Origin: Phycisphaerales bacterium
Lineage (GTDB): Bacteria; Planctomycetota; Phycisphaerae; UBA1845
DNA: 5,447 nucleotides
NCBI GenBank assembly: GCA_030612785.1
Contig: JAUWNF010000278.1
Span: forward strand, 1-5,447
Direction of reading: 5' to 3'
In this document: in pieces, positions 1-4,374 of the stretch
Layout: each line of letters opens with the position of its first letter
Position numbering within the stretch: the first letter of the stretch is position 1
Position numbers and translations under genes: made by a program
The notes under the pieces: generated by a model
Databases searched by the model: none
Seen by the model: the letters and a program-made list of their open reading frames with translations, nothing else
Told to the model about the DNA's origin: nothing

Positions 1-1
1 G

Positions 2-520
2 GTGTTCATGTGGGCGGCGAAACGGGAGCAATGGTTGCAGCTCGGCACCGGCCTGGTGTTCTCGCTGATTTCAGCTCGTATGATTGTCGAAGGGCTCTTC
101 GAGGCCCGCGACAGCACGGCACGGCGCGGAGAGACGGATCAGATACGAGGCCCGCTCCCGTACAAACTTGCCATTGGCACGGCCGGCGGGTTGCTGCCGG
201 GTTTGCTCGGAATCGGAACCGGCGGCATAATGGTTCCCGCGTTTACGCTGATCTTGAAAGCCCCGATCAAAACCGCGGTGGGTTGCTCGCTGACCTGTTT
301 CTCAGCGAATGCTCTGATTAGTTCGGTGTTCAAGCTCTCTCAGGGTTTTGTCAACCTGACGGTCGCCGGCCCCGCCTGCGCCGGGACACTGGTTGGGGCG
401 TATCTGGGTGCAACGTTGAACCGGAGATTCCCTTCGGCGGGACTGAAGATCCTGTTCGGCGCCGTGTTTGCGTATGTCTCACTCAAATTCGTTTTGTCGT
501 TCTGCGGAGTTCGGGTGTGA
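2..520 (+). CDS. TauE/SafE-family membrane permease, C-terminal part (5' end outside window)
   Basis: This is an integral membrane protein of the TauE/SafE family (PF01925), known for export or uptake of sulfite, sulfoacetate and other small organosulfur anions. The true substrate here cannot be read from sequence. The visible 172 residues correspond to roughly the last two thirds of a family member, which usually has about 250-270 residues. The frame is open from the first bases, so the start lies upstream and the GTG at position 2 is probably an internal valine. Hydrophobic segments lie near residues 12-30, 55-84, 90-110, 118-138 and 147-167. The glycine-rich motif that opens the second half of the family (GGLLPGLLGIGTGGIMVP, residues 62-79) is clear, with GIGTGG in place of the common GIGGG. 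A basic loop (residues about 35-50) separates the halves. The stop codon overlaps the GTG start of the DUF364 gene by 4 bases (GTGA), so the two are probably translationally coupled. Family call is firm; function is inferred. Confidence 0.85.
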   Translation: MFMWAAKREQWLQLGTGLVFSLISARMIVEGLFEARDSTARRGETDQIRGPLPYKLAIGTAGGLLPGLLGIGTGGIMVPAFTLILKAPIKTAVGCSLTCFSANALISSVFKLSQGFVNLTVAGPACAGTLVGAYLGATLNRRFPSAGLKILFGAVFAYVSLKFVLSFCGVRV

Positions 521-1290
521 ACTTGGCATATCCATCCCCGGTCCTGGAAGCGGCGAAGGTGAAGTTCGAGCGAATCGTCACCGAGAAAGACCTGCTTGAC
601 GCTGAAGTCGCCGTCTCGGTGTCGGCGCTGACCGCCGAGGAGGCCATTGGCCGACCGACCAGGCAAGACTTCCCCATCATCGAGGGGAAAGAGCAAGTCA
701 TCGAGGCGACAATCTCCGGTGCCAAAGGCCACGCCTTTACCGACGCGCCACGGGAGTTCAGCGGTACGCTGCGCGAGGTGCTGGCGCTTCCTCTGTCGTC
801 AAATCAAAACCGCGCGGTCTTTATCGCCGTGCTCAACGCGGCGCTACGCTCGCTGGGAATCATTGAAACCAGCGTTCACTGCAAGGACGACGACCCGGAG
901 AAATGTGCGAAGGAAATGGCCGGCCAGGTGCGCGATCAGTGGGGGGAGGTCGAAGTTGGCCTCATCGGTTTGAATCCGGCAATTGCCGAGGCGCTGGTCC
1001 GTACCTTTGGCGTGGATAATGTTCGAATCACCGACTTGAATCGAAAGAATGCCGGAGCGATGAAGTTCGGCCTGACGGTCTGGGACGGCAGGACGCAGAC
1101 GGAAGAACTGGTCCGCCGATCCCGCGTGGTGATTGTGACCGGCACAACGCTGGTCAACGGCACCTTCGATAGTATCTGGAATTGGATCCGGAGTTATGGC
1201 AAAGAATACTTGATTTACGGCGTAACCGCGGCGGGAGTGTGTGAGTTAATGGGTTGGAACAGGATATGCCCCTATAGCCGAAGCGCATAG
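517..1290 (+). CDS. DUF364 / DUF4213-type protein (putative heavy-metal chelation, Rossmann-like)
   Basis: The 257 residues match a full-length protein of the DUF364 family (PF04016, labelled putative heavy-metal chelation domain) with the usual DUF4213-type N-terminal domain. The biochemical role of the family is unproven; the metal link comes from structural analysis of a Desulfitobacterium homologue. Residues 1-95 form the N-terminal domain, with the hallmark stretch IGRPTRQDFPIIEGKE (44-59) and the motif GHAFTDAP (71-78). The C-terminal Rossmann-like half contains C122/C130 in HCKDDDPEKC, GLIGLNPAIAEALV (148-161), ITDLNRKNAG (171-180), the loop VTGTTLVNGTFDSIW (207-221) and a terminal NRICPY with C251. 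The GTG start overlaps the upstream stop by 4 bases, and GGAG at 506-509 is 7 bases from it, which supports this start. There is no signal peptide or membrane segment, so it is cytoplasmic. It sits in an apparent operon between a TauE-type permease and a DUF6125 protein. Confidence 0.9.
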   Translation: MNLAYPSPVLEAAKVKFERIVTEKDLLDAEVAVSVSALTAEEAIGRPTRQDFPIIEGKEQVIEATISGAKGHAFTDAPREFSGTLREVLALPLSSNQNRAVFIAVLNAALRSLGIIETSVHCKDDDPEKCAKEMAGQVRDQWGEVEVGLIGLNPAIAEALVRTFGVDNVRITDLNRKNAGAMKFGLTVWDGRTQTEELVRRSRVVIVTGTTLVNGTFDSIWNWIRSYGKEYLIYGVTAAGVCELMGWNRICPYSRSA

Positions 1291-1301
1291 GTTGTGATCC
1301 G

Positions 1302-1312
1302 AAAAAGGAAAG
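1302..1312 (+). promoter_or_regulatory. Ribosome binding site of the DUF6125 gene; start ambiguous
   Basis: The purine run AAAAAGGAAAG contains AGGA at 1306-1309. It lies only 4 bases before the ATG at 1314 and 10 bases before an in-frame ATG at 1320. Neither spacing is ideal, so initiation could occur at either codon; the protein would differ by two residues (MA). Confidence 0.5.
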
Positions 1313-1313
1313 C

Positions 1314-1829
1314 ATGGCGATGGAACATCTACGAAAGTTGTCACGCGAAGAGTTGTTCAAGCTTCTCGACATCCATGCAAAAAGCTGGTTGGCACACGAC
1401 GGTTGTTGGTTTCTCGCGGCCGAGGAAAGATACGATATCGATGTTGCCATCGCGCTCGATACCCGGTCCTGGGAGCGCTTCTCGCCGGCGGAGGCCAAGC
1501 GAATCATGAGGGCGTTTCAGGTTCCGGAAGGCGGCGGGCTGGACGCTCTGGAACAAGCCCTCGGCTACCGGCTCTACGCCACGGTCAATCCGCAGGCCAT
1601 CGAACGGCCTGATGAGAATACGCTGGTTTACAAAATGGTCGAGTGCCGGGTTCAAACGGCGCGACGACGCAAAGACCTGCCCGATTTCCCGTGCAAACCC
1701 GTCGGTCTGGTTGAGTACTCGAAGTTTGCCGAGACCATCGACTCCCGCATCAAAACTCGCTGTCTGCAGTGTCCTCCCGATCGCACGGAGGGCAGTGGAT
1801 GTATTTGCGCCTGGGAGTTCACGATGTGA
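1314..1829 (+). CDS. DUF6125-family cysteine-rich small protein
   Basis: This 171-residue soluble protein matches what I know as DUF6125, a family with no proven function that is loosely reminiscent of the L-2-amino-thiazoline-4-carboxylic acid hydrolase-like group. Visible family signatures are the N-terminal LSREELFKLLDIHAKSWLAHDGCWFLA (residues 9-35, of which H28, D29 and C31 are notable), the helix WERFSPAEAKRIM (53-65) and LYATVNPQAIE (88-98). The cysteine-rich C-terminal half has C111 (VECRVQTARRRK), C127 (LPDFPCKPVG), C150 and C153 (CLQC), and C163 and C165 (CIC) just before the end. The cysteine pattern and H28 suggest a metal site or cofactor pocket; this is inference. It follows the DUF364 gene by 23 bases on the same strand and is probably in the same transcript. 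No signal peptide or transmembrane segment is seen. The family assignment is from memory of conserved strings. Confidence 0.8.
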   Translation: MAMEHLRKLSREELFKLLDIHAKSWLAHDGCWFLAAEERYDIDVAIALDTRSWERFSPAEAKRIMRAFQVPEGGGLDALEQALGYRLYATVNPQAIERPDENTLVYKMVECRVQTARRRKDLPDFPCKPVGLVEYSKFAETIDSRIKTRCLQCPPDRTEGSGCICAWEFTM

Positions 1830-1880
1830 GCCGACATACCAGAGCCGTGCGCTCGCGGCGAAGGAATCGGGTAAGAGAAT

Positions 1881-1914
1881 TGAACGCAGAGACGCAGAGG
1901 ACGCAGAGAAAGAA
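1881..1914. repeat. Triple ACGCAGAG direct repeat (widespread intergenic repeat type)
   Basis: Three exact copies of ACGCAGAG lie at 1884-1891, 1892-1899 and 1901-1908, the last two separated by one G, preceded by TTGA and followed by AAAGAAA. The opposite strand reads as a CTCTGCGT series ending in TTCAATT. I recall near-identical strings in noncoding regions of many unrelated environmental bacteria, where they are mistranslated as NAETQRTQR or LCVLCVSAF; their function is unknown to me. It lies between two convergent genes, 52 bases after the DUF6125 stop. Confidence 0.8.
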
Positions 1915-1927
1915 ACGGATAATGTGG

Positions 1928-1979
1928 GTGCCCCATCCCGTTTCGCCGCCCACTGGGGCCGGCGATCGGGGTGGGGGAC
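1928..1979. terminator. Long imperfect hairpin between convergent genes, possible terminator
   Basis: GTGCCCCATCCCG (1928-1940) pairs with CGGGGTGGGGGAC (1967-1979) over 13 positions with one G-G mismatch and one G-T wobble. Inside it CGCCG (1944-1948) pairs with CGGCG (1960-1964), and CCC/GGG can close the tip. The stem begins 5 bases past the stop of the minus-strand permease gene, which fits a terminator for that gene. On the minus strand it is followed by a pyrimidine-rich stretch (GTTTCTTTCTC) but no pure T tract. On the plus strand no T tract follows, so termination of the left operon here is less certain. It could also be a mobile palindrome. Confidence 0.45.
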
Positions 1980-1984
1980 GACTC

Positions 1985-2512
1985 TCACTCCGATAGCACA
2001 TAGTTGCGCTGCGCAAGAAACCTTCCCATCAGAGCGGAACTCAGCAGGATCAACGGCACCGACACCGCCAGCCGGACCGCGGTGAAGGTAATGCCCATGA
2101 ACGACGCTTCAAACATGGTCATGGGGATGCGGCACGAGCCGGAAAAGCCGACGTAGGCGAAAACAACACTGAGGCGTGCCCCCTTCTTATGCAGCGAATA
2201 CGCCAGGGGAAAGGCGACGTACAAACCGCCCACCGTGGTGCCCGCCAGCAGAATCCCCCACAAGTAGCCCCGGATCCCCGAACCTTCGCCGAAATGCCGT
2301 TCCACGGTCTCCCTTTTGACCCAGGTATCGAACAACCCGATGAAGATGAACGCACACGGCAACAGCTTCATCATGTCCCCACCGGTCGCGATGAACGTAT
2401 GCCCAACCCGCCGTCCCGGCTCAAACCCGGCAATCAGGGAGACCGCCAGAAACAAGCCAAAGCAACCGACCAGAGCGACCTTGACGATCTGTCCGACCTT
2501 TTCCTTCACCAC
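1985..2512 (-). CDS. ArsP-like (DUF318) permease, second half subunit
   Basis: This 175-residue membrane protein matches the C-terminal half of PF03773-type permeases (predicted permease, ArsP-like). Characterised ArsP proteins export organoarsenicals, but the substrate here is unknown. Hydrophobic segments lie near residues 10-30, 48-62, 81-106, 113-127 and 139-165. Family signatures are GGLYVAFPLAYSLHKKGAR (95-113), GFSGSCRIPM (122-131) and FEASFMG (134-140). The AFPL-x3-L-x3-G pattern (100-111) repeats the AYPL-x3-L-x3-G pattern (90-101) of the neighbouring half with identical spacing, so the two halves are homologous to each other. Two consecutive GTG codons (2512-2510 and 2509-2507) can start the gene. 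They give a 7-base or a 4-base GTGA overlap with the upstream gene's stop; the 4-base overlap is the commoner arrangement. The reading frame is intact, so this looks like a genuine two-subunit permease and not a broken single gene, though a sequencing frameshift is not formally excluded. Confidence 0.82.
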   Translation of the reverse strand: MVKEKVGQIVKVALVGCFGLFLAVSLIAGFEPGRRVGHTFIATGGDMMKLLPCAFIFIGLFDTWVKRETVERHFGEGSGIRGYLWGILLAGTTVGGLYVAFPLAYSLHKKGARLSVVFAYVGFSGSCRIPMTMFEASFMGITFTAVRLAVSVPLILLSSALMGRFLAQRNYVLSE

Positions 2513-2991
2513 GAAATGTCCCCGAAGACAATCCCGGTGGCCCCGGCAACGATCAGCGCGATGACGAGGGAGATCGCATTACGAACCAGCGTAACGTTCC
2601 TGCCGAGGTATCGCCGTTCTATCGGATAGGTCAAGACCCCTACGGTCATCAGCGTAGTGGTGAACGCGGACAGGACCATGTAGGACACCCCTTGGGTGAG
2701 CAAGGCTCCGCATAGGGGGTAAGCGATAAAGCCCGGCATCAGCGTGACGGAGCCCACCACGCAGGCGACGCCCACCCCCCTCCATCCGCCGTCTTTGCCG
2801 AGTAAGCTGGTGATCAATTCATCCGATAGAAAGGACATCGCGACGGCGAACGCGATGAGCATAATCAGGAAGACCGGCAGGATGCCGACGAACCTTCTCG
2901 TTGCCGTCTTGAGCGCGGCAAGGGTTTGCCGGCGGCCGGCACTCAAGGAAGCCAGCAGCGCGAGTGCCGTAACCACGTAGAGGTAAATCAT
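2506..2991 (-). CDS. ArsP-like (DUF318) permease, first half subunit
   Basis: The 161 residues form the N-terminal half of a PF03773-type permease. Hydrophobic segments lie near residues 2-17, 36-55, 72-93, 102-121 and 138-156. The conserved core LMPGFIAYPLCGALLTQG (84-101), followed by AFTTTLMTVGVLTYPIERRYLG (109-130) and the RN pair at 137-138, is typical of small half-size permeases in methanogens and anaerobic bacteria. C94 lies in the core motif and C77 in the membrane segment before it. The ATG at 2991 is preceded by GGAAG on the minus strand (3005-3001) at 9 bases, supporting this start. It is first in a two-gene minus-strand operon and overlaps its partner by 4 or 7 bases. It is divergent from the binding-lipoprotein gene, so the promoters must lie in 2992-3311. 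Cellular location is the inner membrane; the transported substrate cannot be named. Confidence 0.83.
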   Translation of the reverse strand: MIYLYVVTALALLASLSAGRRQTLAALKTATRRFVGILPVFLIMLIAFAVAMSFLSDELITSLLGKDGGWRGVGVACVVGSVTLMPGFIAYPLCGALLTQGVSYMVLSAFTTTLMTVGVLTYPIERRYLGRNVTLVRNAISLVIALIVAGATGIVFGDISW

Positions 2992-3024
2992 CTCGGTCCA
3001 CTTCCATTAGCAGCCGGTCGAAAT

Positions 3025-3193
3025 CAGCGCGTGTTCCCGGTATCCTTCGGCACGCGAGTTGCTGCGGGTTCCGGCGGTTTACCTTCCGCCCCGTAGGGGC
3101 AACTGTACAGTAGCCCAGCTACAAGATCACCGGAAGTGCGAGCCCCGTCAACCGCAACACCCATTCCGCCGCCATAATATCGGGCGAACGCAC
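3025..3193 (-). ncRNA. Candidate structured RNA, possibly 5' remnant of a group II intron (domain I)
   Basis: Read on the minus strand, the segment begins GTGCG (3193-3189), which fits the GUGYG 5' end of group II introns. It continues with a CGCC(C)GATA...GGCG stem-loop (3186-3170) placed as in many such introns. Further on come CTACTGTACAG, GGAAGGTAAACC and CCGAAGGATACCGG followed by GAACACG, which resemble strings I recall from domain I of bacterial group II introns. CGCGTG/CACGCG closes the last of these. No domain V hairpin and no reverse transcriptase follow, because the permease gene starts at 2991. It would therefore be a truncated relic, or a different structured leader RNA of the permease operon. 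The similarity is from memory and unscored. Confidence 0.3.
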
Positions 3194-3227
3194 AATCCTC
3201 GGGGAAGGCCGAGCCGAATCTCAGGTT

Positions 3228-3268
3228 GCTCCCCCTGCGGGCGATGTACCGCTGGGAGCCTATCCCAG
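3228..3268 (+). promoter_or_regulatory. Pair of mutually exclusive hairpins in the leader of the lipoprotein gene
   Basis: GCTCCC (3228-3233) pairs with GGGAGC (3254-3259), enclosing GCGG (3237-3240) with CCGC (3249-3252). The competing stem CTGGGA (3252-3257) with TCCCAG (3263-3268) uses part of the same bases, so the two cannot form together. This lies 44 bases before the GTG start at 3312. Such alternatives can act as a switch in a 5' leader, but no T tract follows and no known riboswitch class was recognised, so regulation is only a possibility. Confidence 0.3.
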
Positions 3269-3292
3269 TAGAAGAAAGCCGCCGATACGCGC

Positions 3293-3302
3293 GGAGAAGG
3301 AG
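3293..3302 (+). promoter_or_regulatory. Strong ribosome binding site for the lipoprotein gene
   Basis: The purine tract GGAGAAGGAG ends 9 bases before the GTG at 3312 and fixes that GTG as the start codon. The next in-frame ATG (3342) has no comparable site and would remove the positively charged start of the signal peptide. Confidence 0.7.
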
Positions 3303-3311
3303 AACAGAGCT

Positions 3312-4367
3312 GTGAAAACGGTTTGCGTAACACTCACACGGATGCTGCTGGTTGCCGGTTGTGCGTATGTGGTCGGATGTCGCGAGGATATCCCACAAAA
3401 AGTCCGGGCGAACTCCACCACCACTCCACGAAAGACCTTGCCATCTAAGCCGTTGGCAGAGAGCAGGGTTCTTCTAGTGCACAGTTATCACCCGGAGTAC
3501 CCGTGGGTCGCCACGATCACCCGCGGCGTGCAGGAGACCTTGGAAGGCAACGGCGTCGAGTTTGAAGTGTTCTACATGGACACCAAGCGCAAGACCGACG
3601 AGCGCTGGAAAGTGCGTGCCGGCGAACTCGCGGAGCAAAAGGTGGAAGAGTACAAACCGGACGTGGTCATCGCCGCCGACGACAATGCCCAGCAGTACTT
3701 TGCGATGAAGTATATTGGCAAGCCCCTTCCATTTGTGTTTTGCGGGGTCGGCGCCGATCCCTCCAAGTACGGGTACCCGGCGTCGAACATAACGGGCGTT
3801 CTCGAAAGGCCGCATTTCAGAAGTACGCTGGAGTATGCCCACGCCCTGCGGCCCATCAAGAGAATCGCCGTGATGAGCAGCAACGACCCGACCTCCGTCG
3901 CCGCCTTCGCTTTCATGAAGGAGGACTATATCGACACCGAGGTGGTTGAGTGGAATCTGGTGAGCGATTTTGACAAATGGAAAGAGACCGTGAAGCGTTA
4001 CAACGAGACGGTGGATGCGTTCGTCATTCGATCATACCAGACCGTCAAGCAGCCGGGATCGCGCGAGAACGTCGCCCCGAGGGAGGTGATGGCCTGGACC
4101 GCCAAACATGCGACCGTTCCGACCTTGGCGTTTCACGATTTCGAAATCGAGGATGGGGTGCTCATGGGGGTGGTCAAGTCCGGGGAAGAGGAAGGCCGGA
4201 AAGCGGCGCGATACGCAGTGGAGATTCTCAAAGGGACGCCGATGAGTTCCCTACCGATCACCAGGGCCAACATCGGCACCAAGATGATCAATCGCGAAAC
4301 CGCCGCCAGGTTGGGTATCGCGCTTACGGAAGAGGCCATGCAGGGGGGCCGAATCGTTCCGGAGTGA
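3312..4367 (+). CDS. Periplasmic binding lipoprotein (ABC_sub_bind-like, PF04392 type), partner of sensor
   Basis: This 351-residue exported protein has the venus-flytrap fold of the PF04392-like substrate-binding family. The N-terminus is a signal peptide (charged residues 2-10, hydrophobic 11-22) ending in a lipobox VVGC with C23 as the likely lipidated cysteine; VAGC at C17 also fits but leaves a very short hydrophobic core. A flexible Thr/Ser/Pro linker follows (about 25-50). The mature domain starts with SRVLLVHSYHPEYPWV (51-66). Other landmarks are YMDTKRKTDERW (88-99), PDVVIAADDNAQQYF (116-130), FVFCGVGADPSKYGYP (141-156), NITGVLERPHF (159-169), AVMSSNDPTS (186-195) and, late in the protein, LAFHDFEIEDGVLMGVVKSGEEEG (272-295). 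These strings match members I know to be encoded next to PAS-type histidine kinases or GGDEF proteins. It precedes a Cache-HAMP-PAS sensor by 7 bases, and no transporter genes adjoin it, so a ligand-sensing role is more likely than transport. The ligand is unknown. Confidence 0.85.
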   Translation: MKTVCVTLTRMLLVAGCAYVVGCREDIPQKVRANSTTTPRKTLPSKPLAESRVLLVHSYHPEYPWVATITRGVQETLEGNGVEFEVFYMDTKRKTDERWKVRAGELAEQKVEEYKPDVVIAADDNAQQYFAMKYIGKPLPFVFCGVGADPSKYGYPASNITGVLERPHFRSTLEYAHALRPIKRIAVMSSNDPTSVAAFAFMKEDYIDTEVVEWNLVSDFDKWKETVKRYNETVDAFVIRSYQTVKQPGSRENVAPREVMAWTAKHATVPTLAFHDFEIEDGVLMGVVKSGEEEGRKAARYAVEILKGTPMSSLPITRANIGTKMINRETAARLGIALTEEAMQGGRIVPE

Positions 4368-4374
4368 CAGGGCC

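Larger units (their letters stand above)
2992..3311. other. Divergent intergenic region, highly structured, no convincing gene
   Basis: This 320-base stretch separates divergent genes and should hold their promoters, although I see no confident -35/-10 pair. The only AT-rich island is ATAATAT at 3174-3180. It holds a run of perfect hairpins: CGCGTG 3028-3033 with CACGCG 3051-3056; GGCGG 3073-3077 with CCGCC 3086-3090; GCCCC 3088-3092 with GGGGC 3096-3100 (mutually exclusive with the previous one); GTAGC 3110-3114 with GCTAC 3118-3122; and CTCGG 3198-3202 with CCGAG 3209-3213. A minus-strand open frame of 124 codons (3398-3024) crosses it, but it overlaps the lipoprotein start on the other strand, has no family I can defend and is better explained by structured RNA. 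Confidence 0.6.

Noticed and set aside
1884..1908. CRISPR array suggested by the repeated octamers
   Set aside because: Units are 8 bases with 0-1 base between them; there are no spacers and no cas genes.
1341..1988. 215-codon minus-strand open frame antisense to the DUF6125 gene
   Set aside because: The plus-strand frame has clear family motifs and good context; the antisense translation has no recognisable domain and is a shadow of GC-rich codon use.
2189..2629. 146-codon plus-strand open frame across the permease junction
   Set aside because: It is antisense to two overlapping genes with strong membrane and family signatures; its translation is charged, proline-rich and without motifs.
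3037..3068. Cobalamin-riboswitch-like strings on the minus strand (CCCGCAGCAACT, then CCGAAGGATACCGG)
   Set aside because: They faintly resemble two core boxes, but the GCCACTG box, the P4-P5 core and the expected spacing are absent.
3024..3398. 124-codon minus-strand open frame in the divergent intergenic region
   Set aside because: It overlaps the signal peptide of the lipoprotein on the opposite strand, has no defensible homology, and its bases form serial hairpins more typical of structured RNA.
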